Source: Beijerinckiaceae bacterium
GTDB lineage: Bacteria > Pseudomonadota > Alphaproteobacteria > Rhizobiales > Beijerinckiaceae
Direction: 5' to 3'
DNA length: 41,168 nt
Assembly: GCA_019745195.1 (NCBI GenBank)
Contig: JAIETL010000064.1
Coordinates: forward strand, 1-41,168
Shown here: positions 24,601 to 33,388 of the stretch, piece by piece
Layout of the letters: every line of letters starts with the position of its first letter
Numbering within the stretch: position 1 is the first letter of the stretch
Translations under genes and position numbers: made by a program
The notes under the pieces: generated by a model
Database searches by the model: none
The model's input: the letters and a program-made list of their open reading frames with translations, nothing else
What the model was told of the DNA's origin: nothing

Positions 24601-25788
24601 ATGGATTTCAAGCTCAGCGAAGAGCAGGAGCTGCTGCAGGACAGTGTGTCCCGCATGGTTAGGACGGAGATCGAGCCACGGCTGAATCGGCATGACGCGA
24701 CGAAGCCGTTGCCGAAGCAGACCATGCTGGAGATCTACGGTATTCTGGCAGAGATGGGGCTGACGGCGCCGCGGTTGCCGCAGTCAGTCGGCGGCGGCGA
24801 GATGAAGATGCTGGACTATGGTCTGGCATTCGAGCAGCTGCCGCCGGTGATCGCGATCTCGCTGATCTCGCATGAATGTACGATCGCGCGCATCCATGCC
24901 GAAGGCGGGGCCGAGCATGTCTCGGCCTTGCTACCCGATCTCATTGCGGGCCGAAAAATTTGCTGCACAGGCTCGACCGAGCCGAATACCGGTTCGGACC
25001 CCCGGGGTGTTCAGACGCGCCTAACCGATCTAGGAGACGAATGCAGCGTCTCCGGCACCAAGATGTGGATCACCAACGGCACGATCAGCGATGTGATGAT
25101 CGCCACCTGCTCAACTGGCCGCAGCGAGCTTGGGGCGACTGTGATGCAGCGGGTGCTGATAGAGCGCGACAAATCCCCGTACCAGGCCCTCGAGATCCCG
25201 GTTCTTGGTTTCAAACAGGGGCATCTTTCGGAGATCGCGCTTAATGATTGCCGGGTTCCGAAGCGGAATGTCCTTGGGCAGGGTGGAGACGCCGCACGCA
25301 TTCTGCAGAGCACCTGGGTCGGCAACCGGCCGCTGCTAGGGCTCTGCGCGGTCAACATGGCGCAAAAAGCGCTCGATGTTTCGATCGCCTATGCGCAAGT
25401 GCGCAAGCAGTTCGATGAGCCCATCGGGCGCAAGCAGCTCGTGCAGGGTCGTCTTGCTGACATCGCGACCGCGATCACCACCAGCCGGCTGCTGTGCTAC
25501 CACGCGCTGTCGACCATTGATCATGGCGGGCGCGCCGACGGTACCTCCGCGATGGCCAAGCGCTATGCCACAACTGCGTGTGCGGAGGCGATTTCGCTTG
25601 CAATGCAGGTTCATGGCGCAATGGGCGTGGCAGAAGAAACCGGTTTGGAGCAACTTTATCGAGACGTCCGCATGTTACCTATTCCGGACGGGACCAACGA
25701 GATTCTTACCCTGATCATGGGACGCGAACTGACTGGAATGAACGCCATCAGGCCCGATACGCGCGCGCCACGACTCGCGGCCGAGTAA
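24601..25788 (+). CDS. Acyl-CoA dehydrogenase (Asp at catalytic position)
   Basis: I start at ATG 24601 (395 aa, MDFKLSEEQELLQD), preceded by GCGAGG. FAD and substrate motifs are CCTGSTEPNTGSD, VSGTKMWITNGT, VRKQFDEPIGRKQLVQ and MQVHGAMGVAEETGLE. The position of the MCAD catalytic glutamate reads LPIPDGTNEI, so Asp363 replaces Glu. Asp at this site is known in a minority of dehydrogenases, including cyclic acyl-CoA enzymes, which fits the BadI/BadH-like neighbours. A plain substrate assignment is not possible. Electrons would go to the EtfBA pair 3 kb downstream. Confidence 0.9.
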   Translation: MDFKLSEEQELLQDSVSRMVRTEIEPRLNRHDATKPLPKQTMLEIYGILAEMGLTAPRLPQSVGGGEMKMLDYGLAFEQLPPVIAISLISHECTIARIHAEGGAEHVSALLPDLIAGRKICCTGSTEPNTGSDPRGVQTRLTDLGDECSVSGTKMWITNGTISDVMIATCSTGRSELGATVMQRVLIERDKSPYQALEIPVLGFKQGHLSEIALNDCRVPKRNVLGQGGDAARILQSTWVGNRPLLGLCAVNMAQKALDVSIAYAQVRKQFDEPIGRKQLVQGRLADIATAITTSRLLCYHALSTIDHGGRADGTSAMAKRYATTACAEAISLAMQVHGAMGVAEETGLEQLYRDVRMLPIPDGTNEILTLIMGRELTGMNAIRPDTRAPRLAAE

Positions 25789-25836
25789 AGCCGTGAACCC
25801 GATGACTCCTAATACCCTTTGGATGGAGGCGCGCAT

Positions 25837-26691
25837 ATGATCCGTGCCGTCGAACGAGCTCTGGCAATTTTCGATGCTTTCGATGCAGAGCATCAAAGCC
25901 TCTCCCTTCTAGAGATCGGCGAGCGTATTTCGATGCCGAAGGCGACCACGTTCCGCTTGGTCAACACGCTGCAAAGAAACGGTTTTCTCGTCCGCCTCGA
26001 GGACCAGCGTTACTGTCTGTCGCTGAAGATTCTGCGCCTATCCGGACTGGTAAAAAGCACTCTGGGCATCCGGGAGGCTGCTCGGCCGGCCATGTCGGAG
26101 GTATGCCGTGCGACCGGCGAAACGGTGACGCTGAACATCCGGGCGGGCTTGGAGCGCGTCTGCATCGACGTCGTCGACACGCCTTCGCCCCTAATGACGA
26201 TCGTTCGCCCCGGCGATCATGTCAGCCTCTTGCGCGGCGCTACGGCGCGTCTGCTGCTAGCCTATGCGGGGGAGAACGAGATCGCTAGGATCATCGCGCA
26301 GTCTGCGGCTGCCGAAAAGGTGGATCCTGCGGAACTCATGGCCGACTTGGCCAAGATTCGAAATCAGGGCTACTCATGCACGTCAGGGCAACGCATTCCA
26401 GGCGTGACCGCAATCTCCGTGCCGATCTTCGACATCAAAGATGAAGTCCACTATTCGCTGTCCCTGACGGGCCCCAGCATTCGTATGGATCCACGTCTGG
26501 AGGAATTCAAAGCGATCATGCTCGACGCGGGAGCATCGATTTCCGCGATGATGGGGACCTCCCAATCGCCAATCGCCGAATTAGCAGTCGCCTCAAGTTC
26601 GGAGACGAAGGCGCGCAAGAAGCCCGTTAACAATGCAGTCGCGGCAAGCGGCATGGCCAGAGGTAGTCGTCGACGCGTGCCCGCCGCCTGA
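25837..26691 (+). CDS. IclR-family transcriptional regulator
   Basis: I chose ATG 25837 (284 aa, MIRAVERALAIFDAFD) because GGAGG lies seven bases upstream; the TTG at 25819 falls before that ribosome site. The N-terminal winged helix (about 5-65) reads SLLEIGERISMPKATTFRLV then NTLQRNGFLVRLEDQRYCLS. The effector domain follows, with ETVTLNIRAGLERVCID and QGYSCTSGQRIPGVTAISVPIFD. The C-terminal about 45 residues are basic and low complexity, longer than usual. IclR proteins often sense a pathway metabolite and act on divergent promoters, so 22871-22986 and its own operon are likely targets. Confidence 0.9.
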   Translation: MIRAVERALAIFDAFDAEHQSLSLLEIGERISMPKATTFRLVNTLQRNGFLVRLEDQRYCLSLKILRLSGLVKSTLGIREAARPAMSEVCRATGETVTLNIRAGLERVCIDVVDTPSPLMTIVRPGDHVSLLRGATARLLLAYAGENEIARIIAQSAAAEKVDPAELMADLAKIRNQGYSCTSGQRIPGVTAISVPIFDIKDEVHYSLSLTGPSIRMDPRLEEFKAIMLDAGASISAMMGTSQSPIAELAVASSSETKARKKPVNNAVAASGMARGSRRRVPAA

Positions 26692-26820
26692 CGACCGCTC
26701 TTTCGAAGCGTCACATGTGGCTCAACCGACGTCGGCGATAGGTCCGACGATACGTCTGCTTGGTCACAGCACGACGATCAAACGACTGCAACCACCCCGT
26801 CATTGCTTGCGAGTGCATCC

Positions 26821-28920
26821 ATGTCCGCAACTTACGATCCATCCATTAACCCTCACAATAGAACCGTTCGCGTCGAGCGCCATCCCGGGTCATCGAGTAT
26901 CGCGGTGATCGTTATCGACAACCCACCGGTCAATGCTGGTTCGCACGAGGTGCGCGCTGGTCTGAACGCGGCGATTGACGTTATCTCAGCCGACCCGCAG
27001 ATCACGGGCGCAGTACTGGTCGGAGCCGGCTCAACCTTTGTGTCCGGGTCCGACATCAAGGAGTTCTCGCTGCCACTGATGGATCCGCAAATGCCCGCGG
27101 TCATCGCTGCTTTGGAAGCCTGTCCCAAGCCGATCGTCGCCGCCATCCACGGCGCTGCGCTCGGCGGCGGTTACGAGCTTGCTCTCGGCTGCGATGCGCG
27201 CGTGGCGGCGCCGGACGCTATCCTCGGTCTACCAGAGGTCACGCTGGGCATGATCCCAGGCGCTGGGGGCACCGTCAGGCTGCCGCGCATCGCCAACCCT
27301 GCCGTTGCGCTCGACCTCATCCTCAGCGGACGCCGGATCGCGGCGAAGGAGGCTGTCGAGGTCGGGCTAGTGGACCAGGTGGCGGATGGCGATCTCCAGG
27401 CGGCGGCGGCGGGGCTGGCCGCCAAACTCGCTGCAACAACCGGGAAGCGACGCATCCGTGACCTGTGCATTGGGGAGTATGATGCCGGAGTGTATCAAAA
27501 GGTCGTTGAAGCTGCTGCACGCGGCGGCAAGGCGCGTCCGCAGGTAATAGAGGCGATCGCAGCCGTCGACAGGGCCCTCGTCTTGCCGTTTGACGACGCA
27601 CTCGAAGCTGAACGGTTGGTTTTTCAAACGTTGCGCCAAGGCGAGGAAGCTGCGGCTCTGCGCTACCTTTTCTTTGCCGAGCGGACTGCCGGGAGGGTTG
27701 AGGTCGGGAACGCCTCTTCGATGCCCGCCAAGGTTGCAGTGATCGGGGCGGGGCTAATGGGCTCAGGGATAGCCAGCAGCTTCCTGGGAGCAGGTTTCGA
27801 AGTGCATATGATGGACCCTTCGGAAGAGGCAGTTGAAAGAGGGTACAAGAGCATCGCTGCCGTCGAAGACCGGGCCGTCGTTACAGGACGGATCACTGCT
27901 TCGGAGCGCGAGCGCAGCCGCCGACGACTGTCGACAGCAGGCGACTGGTCGCACATCGGCCATGCCGATCTTGTCATCGAAGCAGCCTTTGAGGATCTCG
28001 AAGTCAAGAAGGATATCTTTCGCCGGCTCTCGGCGGAGGCGGCGCCGCACTCCATTCTGGCGACGAACACATCATATCTCGATGTCGATGCGCTCGCCGC
28101 CGAGACGAACCGTCCGCAAGATGTGGTCGGCCTACACTTCTTCAGTCCGGCGAACATCATGCGGCTCGTCGAAATTGTGCGCGGTGCTAAGACGGCGCCG
28201 GACGTTGTCGCGACCGCGGTCAGGATTGTTAGGAAGCTGGGCAAGATCCCGGTGATTTCGGCCGTATCGGAAGGCTTCATCGCCAACCGCATATTTATGG
28301 CGTACCGGCAGCAATGCGAATACTTGCTGGAAGATGGCGCCCTGCCCGAAGAGGTTGATGCCGCGCTGACAGCGTTCGGCTTCGCCATGGGTCCGTTCGC
28401 AACTTGGGACATGGCGGGCCTCGACATAGCCTGGCAGACACGTCGTCGTCTAGCGGCGACGCGTGATCCGCAGGAACGCTATGTCCCCCTTCTCGACCAG
28501 CTTTGCGAAGCCGGCCGCCTCGGCCGCAAGAGCGGTGCCGGCTGGTACCGTTACGAGGCTGGTTCACCTCGCGGGCAGCCCGATTCGGTCGTTAGGGAAC
28601 TGATCGAAATCCACCGCAGTGAGAACCAGACCACAGTTCGCACAATCGGGCAGGAAGAGATAGTGGATCGAGCACTCGGCGCTATTGTCAATGAGGCCGC
28701 CCTCGTCATTGACGAAGGCGTCGCCGAACGCGCTAGCGACATCGATCTTGTTCTTGTCCATGGCTACGGCTTTCCCAAACATCGAGGCGGACCGCTGTTT
28801 TGGGCCGGTCGCCAGTCGGGCGCGAAGGTCGCTGCGATCCTCGACATGGTGGCAATTGCCTGCGGATCGAGCTTTCGGCGCGGGCCGGTGGAGCGCACGA
28901 TAAGGCCTGCCGGGGCCTGA
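26821..28920 (+). CDS. FadB-like enoyl-CoA hydratase/3-hydroxyacyl-CoA dehydrogenase
   Basis: The 699-residue bifunctional beta-oxidation enzyme starts at ATG 26821; the ribosome site is weak. The crotonase half (about 15-200) retains both catalytic glutamates, Glu119 in GGGYELALG and Glu139 in GLPEVTLGMIPGAGG. The NAD-binding half begins near residue 302 with VIGAGLMGSGIASSFLGAG and has the catalytic His439 in VGLHFFSPANIM and EGFIANRI. Two C-terminal 3HCDH domains follow. It hydrates an enoyl-CoA and oxidises the 3-hydroxyacyl-CoA. A 129-base gap after iclR may hold its own promoter. Its thiolase partner is broken (see 30669). Confidence 0.92.
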   Translation: MSATYDPSINPHNRTVRVERHPGSSSIAVIVIDNPPVNAGSHEVRAGLNAAIDVISADPQITGAVLVGAGSTFVSGSDIKEFSLPLMDPQMPAVIAALEACPKPIVAAIHGAALGGGYELALGCDARVAAPDAILGLPEVTLGMIPGAGGTVRLPRIANPAVALDLILSGRRIAAKEAVEVGLVDQVADGDLQAAAAGLAAKLAATTGKRRIRDLCIGEYDAGVYQKVVEAAARGGKARPQVIEAIAAVDRALVLPFDDALEAERLVFQTLRQGEEAAALRYLFFAERTAGRVEVGNASSMPAKVAVIGAGLMGSGIASSFLGAGFEVHMMDPSEEAVERGYKSIAAVEDRAVVTGRITASERERSRRRLSTAGDWSHIGHADLVIEAAFEDLEVKKDIFRRLSAEAAPHSILATNTSYLDVDALAAETNRPQDVVGLHFFSPANIMRLVEIVRGAKTAPDVVATAVRIVRKLGKIPVISAVSEGFIANRIFMAYRQQCEYLLEDGALPEEVDAALTAFGFAMGPFATWDMAGLDIAWQTRRRLAATRDPQERYVPLLDQLCEAGRLGRKSGAGWYRYEAGSPRGQPDSVVRELIEIHRSENQTTVRTIGQEEIVDRALGAIVNEAALVIDEGVAERASDIDLVLVHGYGFPKHRGGPLFWAGRQSGAKVAAILDMVAIACGSSFRRGPVERTIRPAGA

Positions 28921-28970
28921 GCTAAACCATGGTGCACCGCGATTTGTTTAAAATGACGAGAGGCTGACTG

Positions 28971-29720
28971 ATGAAGATCCTTGTGCCCGTCAAGCGGGTT
29001 GTCGACTACAATGTGAAGATCCGCGTGAAGGCCGATGGCTCCGGCGTCGAACTCGCCAACGTCAAGATGTCGATGAACCCCTTCGACGAAATCGCCGTTG
29101 AAGAGGCGCTGCGGCTGAAGGAAGCCGGCAAGGCGACAGAGGTCGTCGTCGTCTCGATCGGACCGGCGCAGGCCGCCGAAACCATCCGCACCGGCCTCGC
29201 CATGGGCGCCGACCGCGGCATCCTGGTGAAGGTCGACGGGCCGGTCGAACCCTTGGCCGTCGCCAAGCTGCTGAAAAAGCTGGTCGAGCAGGAAAGCCCG
29301 CAGCTCGTCATTCTCGGCAAGCAGGCGATCGACGATGATTGCAACCAGACCGGCCAGATGCTGGCGGCGCTGCTGGGCTGGCCGCAGGGGACTTTCGCCT
29401 CGAAGGTCGAGCTGGGCACGGACGGCGTCGACGTCACCCGCGAGGTCGATGGCGGGCTGCAGACCGTCTCGCTGAAGCTGCCGGCGATCGTCACCACCGA
29501 TCTGCGCCTGAACGAGCCGCGCTATGCCTCGCTGCCCAATATCATGAAGGCCAAGAAGAAGCCGCTCGACGAGACCAGCGCCGAGGCGCTCGGCGTCGAC
29601 GTCGCCCCGCGGCTGACGGTGCTGAAGACCACCGAGCCGCCCGGACGCTCCGCCGGCATCAGGGTCGGCTCCGTCGCCGAACTGGTTTCCAAGCTCAAGA
29701 ACGAAGCGGGAGTGCTGTGA
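28971..29720 (+). CDS. etfB: Electron transfer flavoprotein beta subunit
   Basis: The 249-residue EtfB begins [20 protein letters not shown] after a clear GAGAGG. The conserved signature [26 protein letters not shown], seen here in parts, and [16 protein letters not shown] are present. It pairs with EtfA to carry electrons from the two acyl-CoA dehydrogenases to ETF-ubiquinone oxidoreductase. The codons are nearly all G/C-ending, more so than in fadB just upstream. This looks like a housekeeping-type copy captured into the cluster. The TGA overlaps the etfA start by one base. Confidence 0.95.
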   Translation: MKILVPVKRVVDYNVKIRVKADGSGVELANVKMSMNPFDEIAVEEALRLKEAGKATEVVVVSIGPAQAAETIRTGLAMGADRGILVKVDGPVEPLAVAKLLKKLVEQESPQLVILGKQAIDDDCNQTGQMLAALLGWPQGTFASKVELGTDGVDVTREVDGGLQTVSLKLPAIVTTDLRLNEPRYASLPNIMKAKKKPLDETSAEALGVDVAPRLTVLKTTEPPGRSAGIRVGSVAELVSKLKNEAGVL

Positions 29721-30664
29721 TGGCGACGCTGCTGATTGCCGAACACGACAACGCCACGGTCAAGGACGCCACCCACAAGGCGCTGACGGCCGCCAAGGCG
29801 CTGGGCAAGCCCGTGCATGTGCTGGTGGCAGGCGAGGGCGCCCGCGCCGCCGCCGACCATGCCGCCAAGCTCGACGGCGTCGAGAAGGTGTTGCTGGCCG
29901 AGGCCCCGATCTATGGCCACAACCTCGCCGAGCCCCTGGCTGCGCTGATCGTCACGCTCGCCGCCGGCTATGACGCCATCGTCGCCCCCTCCACCACCAC
30001 CGGCAAGAACGTGCTGCCGCGCGTCGCCGCGCTGCTCGACGTGATGCAGGTCTCGGATGTGATGAGGGTGGTCGCGCCCGACACGTTCGAGCGCCCGGTC
30101 TATGCCGGCAACGCCATCCAGACGGTGCAGACAGCCGAGCCCAAGATCCTGCTGACCATCCGCACCGCCTCCTTCCAGGCGGCGGGCGAGGGCGGATCGG
30201 CTCAAGTCGAAGCCGTCGCCACCGGCGCCGACCCGGCCCTGTCGAGCTTCAAGGGCGAGGAGGTCGCCAAATCCGACCGGCCTGAGCTCGCCTCCGCCAA
30301 GATCATCGTCTCCGGCGGCCGCGCGCTCGGCTCCGCCGAGGCCTTCGCCAGGGTGATCGAGCCTGTGGCCGACAAGCTCGGCGCAGCGATGGGCGCCTCG
30401 CGCGCCGCCGTCGATGCCGGCTACGCGCCCAATGACTGGCAGGTCGGCCAGACCGGCAAGGTCGTCGCGCCCGATCTCTATGTCGCGGTCGGCATTTCCG
30501 GTGCGATCCAGCATCTCGCCGGCATGAAGGATTCCAAGGTGATCGTCGCGATCAACAAGGATGAGGAAGCGCCGATCTTCCAGATCGCCGATTACGGGCT
30601 GGTCGGCGATCTCTTCACGCTGATGCCGGAGTTTGCCGCGGCACTCGGCAAGAGTGGAAGGTAA
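29720..30664 (+). CDS. etfA: Electron transfer flavoprotein alpha subunit
   Basis: I start at ATG 29720 (314 aa, [20 protein letters not shown]), sharing a base with the etfB stop; the frame is open further upstream but only as an overlap with etfB. The FAD-binding C-terminal part is complete: [53 protein letters not shown] and [17 protein letters not shown]. With EtfB it forms the heterodimer that accepts electrons from acyl-CoA dehydrogenases. It is strongly GC-rich, like etfB. It runs into the broken thiolase after four bases. Confidence 0.95.
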   Translation: MATLLIAEHDNATVKDATHKALTAAKALGKPVHVLVAGEGARAAADHAAKLDGVEKVLLAEAPIYGHNLAEPLAALIVTLAAGYDAIVAPSTTTGKNVLPRVAALLDVMQVSDVMRVVAPDTFERPVYAGNAIQTVQTAEPKILLTIRTASFQAAGEGGSAQVEAVATGADPALSSFKGEEVAKSDRPELASAKIIVSGGRALGSAEAFARVIEPVADKLGAAMGASRAAVDAGYAPNDWQVGQTGKVVAPDLYVAVGISGAIQHLAGMKDSKVIVAINKDEEAPIFQIADYGLVGDLFTLMPEFAAALGKSGR

Positions 30665-30668
30665 GGTT

Positions 30669-30827
30669 ATGTCCGTGGCCTATATCTGCGACTGTGTCCG
30701 CACGCCGATTGGCCGCTTTGGCGGTATCCTGTCGTCCATTCGGGCTGATAATTTGGGGGCAATTCCCCTGCGTGCGCTGTTGGCACGTAACGTCTCGTGG
30801 CCTGCCCCATTAGTTAGCCCGGTTTAA
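30669..30827 (+). pseudogene. Truncated acetyl-CoA acyltransferase (thiolase) N-terminus
   Basis: The first 43 or so codons match the N-terminus of PcaF/acetyl-CoA acetyltransferase-type thiolases (YICDCVRTPIGRFGG, then RADNLGAIPLRALLARN). A normal enzyme is about 390-400 residues and has its active-site Cys near residue 90, which is lost here. Homology stops near 30797. The next bases, TGGCCTGCCCC, look like an IS3-type terminus. The gene would have supplied the final thiolytic step for the FadB/Etf unit, so an intact thiolase must come from elsewhere if the pathway works. Confidence 0.85.
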
Positions 30828-30922
30828 ATCTAATGCATGGTGGGCTTGCCGGCCACGGTTGAGGTGGTCGGCGAGGTGGGTTGGCCACACCACAGCGAGC
30901 GGTGCTGGTGGCCGGTAGCCCA
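30798..30922 (-). mobile_element. Transposase C-terminal remnant (IS3/integrase-core type)
   Basis: On the minus strand one frame reads VVGYRPPAPLAVVWPTHLAD and ends in TAA about 20 codons later. The GYRPPAP motif recurs at the C-terminus of many integrase-core (rve) transposases of IS3-like elements. The outer end at 30798 starts TGGCCTGCCCC, consistent with the 5'-TG terminus of IS3-family repeats. Only the terminal part of the element is left. It lies between the broken thiolase and the LysR gene, so it probably marks the junction between the two catabolic modules. Confidence 0.4.
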
Positions 30923-31897
30923 CTACTGTGCGGCGCGCGCTCTATCATCGGCACGCTTGCCCCAACGAACACGCTCTCGCGAAAGCGTGCCATCCCAGTG
31001 GCCGGTCCTGACCAGATCGCGAACGACATTTACCAGCACCTCCGCCACGGCCTTGCTAGCGCGCGGATTGAGAGCTCGATTTGAAACAGCAATCGAAAGT
31101 GTCCAGGATGGCGACGGGTCGAGGATCCGAAGCGCTATGATCTCGCCGCGCTCGATCTCGGCGGTGGCAGCGAAACGTGGCATGATAGTACAATAACCCT
31201 CCTTCACCAGCTCGAGGATGCTTGGTAAACTGTCGCAATCTTGGATCGCTCCGGCCTCAGCCCCGAAGCGCACTGTCATCTGCTCAAGCAGCGACCTTAG
31301 GACGTTCGATCCGCCGGGCAATACAAGCGGAAACTGCCAAATCTGATTGAATTGTATCTCCGCCATTTCTTTAAATTCCCCGCGCGAACTAACCAGCAGA
31401 TGAAGTTGCTCGGAAAGTATGTCTGTAGTGAAGACATGTTCAGAAGGGCGTGGGTTGTAAAGCACTGCTACATCGATTCTGCCTGAACGTATCCACTCGT
31501 CAAGGAATCCAGTCATTGATTCGACAATATGGAGCTCTATACTAGGAAATTGTTGACCAAGTGCCTTAATCAAGGGCACCGTGAGTCCTCGGCAGGCGGA
31601 CGTCGGAAGCCCAACGACGACTTTCCCTAGGGGATTCGCGATCTGGGATTGTAGGGCGCTTGTGGCGTGCTCAACCTCGCGCAAGATTTTGCGTGCATGA
31701 TCGCAGAGCAGTAACCCTAGATCGGTCGGTGTGACGCCGCGAGGGTGGCGAATCAGTAGTACTGTGCCGAGCTCTTCTTCAAGCGCTCTGAGCTGCAGAC
31801 TGAGCGAAGGTTGAGCCATTCGCAATATTTCCGAGGCACGCGATAGCGAGCCGCTGTCGACGATTTGTAGGAAATAGCGCAACTGCCTCAGATCCAC
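30923..31897 (-). CDS. LysR-family regulator (Nac/Cbl-like)
   Basis: I chose GTG 31897 (324 aa), because a GGGAGGGGG site lies upstream and VDLRQLRYFLQIVDSGSLSR matches the start of Nac-type LysR proteins; an ATG at 31966 would add 23 unconserved residues. The winged helix covers residues 1-60 (RASEILRMAQPSLSLQLRAL) with LLIRHPRGVTPTDLG after it. The two-lobe effector domain runs from about 90 to 295. The last 20 or so residues are basic and unconserved, and may be read-through into the neighbouring IS remnant. It is divergent from the second ABC/amidase operon, the usual arrangement for a LysR activator and its target. Confidence 0.9.
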   Translation of the reverse strand: MDLRQLRYFLQIVDSGSLSRASEILRMAQPSLSLQLRALEEELGTVLLIRHPRGVTPTDLGLLLCDHARKILREVEHATSALQSQIANPLGKVVVGLPTSACRGLTVPLIKALGQQFPSIELHIVESMTGFLDEWIRSGRIDVAVLYNPRPSEHVFTTDILSEQLHLLVSSRGEFKEMAEIQFNQIWQFPLVLPGGSNVLRSLLEQMTVRFGAEAGAIQDCDSLPSILELVKEGYCTIMPRFAATAEIERGEIIALRILDPSPSWTLSIAVSNRALNPRASKAVAEVLVNVVRDLVRTGHWDGTLSRERVRWGKRADDRARAAQ

Positions 31898-32051
31898 GGC
31901 TCGCCCCCTCCCGCCCAGTCCAAATGAACACGTATGTCTATCACCTATATCTTGTGTGACAGGCATGAAGTTTGGAAGTCAGGGTAGCCAGCTCTGGTAA
32001 AAAAAAGTCGGAAAGGGCTCCAATTCTCGCGGTATCGAGCCGCATGCTGGC

Positions 32052-32066
32052 ATAGGATTTTCCTAT
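32052..32066. promoter_or_regulatory. LysR/Nac-type operator palindrome
   Basis: ATAGGATTTTCCTAT is a perfect inverted repeat (six-base arms, three-base centre) in the 294-base gap between the LysR gene and its divergent operon. It satisfies the general LysR T-N11-A box (T 32053, A 32065) and the ATA-N9-TAT pattern described for Nac. That agrees with the Nac-like DNA-binding domain of the adjacent regulator. It lies about 125 bases upstream of the binding-protein start. I see nothing else firm in this gap. Confidence 0.65.
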
Positions 32067-32191
32067 AGGAGTGATTGGTATTTTATCGTTGTGTGGCAAT
32101 GACGGTTAGATGACACTGGATTTGCACGCTCCCAAGGTCGTGTTGTGCCGAGCCGCGCCGCAGTACCGGGCGCGATGCCAAGGAGGTTATC

Positions 32192-33376
32192 GTGACCGTC
32201 AGAACAGTGTCTAAACTCTCCACCACGCTCGCTTTAGGCGTTTTGCTATCGACGACTGCCCTAGCTCAGCAGAACCCCTGCATCGGCAACAGTGGTCCAT
32301 TAACCGGCCCCGCGGCTTTTGGCGGGCAAGCAATTAAGATGGGTGCGGAGATTGCCATTGATGAAATCAACGCAAAGGGCGGGGTGCTCGGTCAGAAGCT
32401 GCGCCTAGTGCAGTATGACGATGCTGGTTCGCCTCCGCGCGGTGTGGACAATACGAGGCGCATTGCTCTTGCCGATAAGTGTGTCGCAATCCTCGGCGGC
32501 TATCATTCGACGGTCGCGGTGGCGCAGGTTGAGGCGGTCCACGAGGTCGGCATCCCCTATGTCGGTGTGCTGGCAGCCAACACTCAGTCGGTGGAAAATG
32601 GCCGCAACCCGAATTTTATGTTTCGTGTATCAGCGAAGGATAAGTGGGTGGCGCGCTTCCTAGTCGAAGAGGCGATGAAATCGAGCAAGAACGGTAAGAT
32701 CGCGCTGATGTATGAGAATACCGGCTGGGGGAACGGCGCGCTCCCGGATATTCGGGACGCCATGAAAAAGGCTGGTAAGGAGCTGGTCGCCACCGAAACT
32801 TTCAACTGGAATGACCAAGACATGAGCGCCCAGGTGCTGCGCATAAAAGAAGCGGGTGCCGACACCGTATTATTGTGGGGCCTAGACAGAGAGGGCAACC
32901 AGGTACTGCGCTCGATGGATAAGGTGGGTATCAAACCGACGATATTCGGCGCTTGGGGTCTTGCAGGTAATCTTGGAGAGCTGGCTGGGCCCCTGGCCAA
33001 CGGCGTGCGCGTTATGCAGACATATACTTTCATGGGTGATATGGACGCTAAGGGTCAGAAACTCTGGCAGGCGATCCAAGCAAAATACGGGTTGAATACC
33101 ACGGCCGATATTAAGATGGGATCTGGTACAGCCAACGCATATGATGCGGTTTACGTTATCGCTAAGGCGATCGAAATTGCCGGCTCGTTCGACTCCAAAA
33201 AGGTGCGTGAGGCCCTTTACAAGGTAAAGCACGAGGGCCTCGTGGCGAATTTTGATCCCGCCTTCGACGCCGCCGATCCGGAGCGGCAGGACGCGATATT
33301 GCCCAAGTATTATAAGCTGACAGTTTGGTCAGACGGCAAGTTACTGCCGATTGGGCAGACGCCCTACAAGAACTAA
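32192..33376 (+). CDS. ABC transporter substrate-binding protein (second module)
   Basis: The start is GTG 32192 with a full AGGAGGT site seven bases upstream. The 394-residue type I binding protein begins with a Sec signal peptide (hydrophobic 10-23, cleavage likely after ALA-25). The mature chain has IGNSGPLTGPAAFGGQAIKM, then GAEIAIDEINAKGGVLGQKL and LGGYHSTVAVAQVEAVHEVG. The length is typical. It is only distantly similar to the binding protein at 21653, so a different ligand is expected. A strong terminator hairpin follows before the permease genes. The downstream hydrolases hint at an amide or cyclic amide ligand. Confidence 0.92.
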   Translation: MTVRTVSKLSTTLALGVLLSTTALAQQNPCIGNSGPLTGPAAFGGQAIKMGAEIAIDEINAKGGVLGQKLRLVQYDDAGSPPRGVDNTRRIALADKCVAILGGYHSTVAVAQVEAVHEVGIPYVGVLAANTQSVENGRNPNFMFRVSAKDKWVARFLVEEAMKSSKNGKIALMYENTGWGNGALPDIRDAMKKAGKELVATETFNWNDQDMSAQVLRIKEAGADTVLLWGLDREGNQVLRSMDKVGIKPTIFGAWGLAGNLGELAGPLANGVRVMQTYTFMGDMDAKGQKLWQAIQAKYGLNTTADIKMGSGTANAYDAVYVIAKAIEIAGSFDSKKVREALYKVKHEGLVANFDPAFDAADPERQDAILPKYYKLTVWSDGKLLPIGQTPYKN

Positions 33377-33388
33377 CGGGGCGCGCCG

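Noticed and set aside
29522..30514. 330-codon open frame on the minus strand
   Set aside because: Gly/Asp-rich shadow of etfA, which has all family motifs on the other strand.
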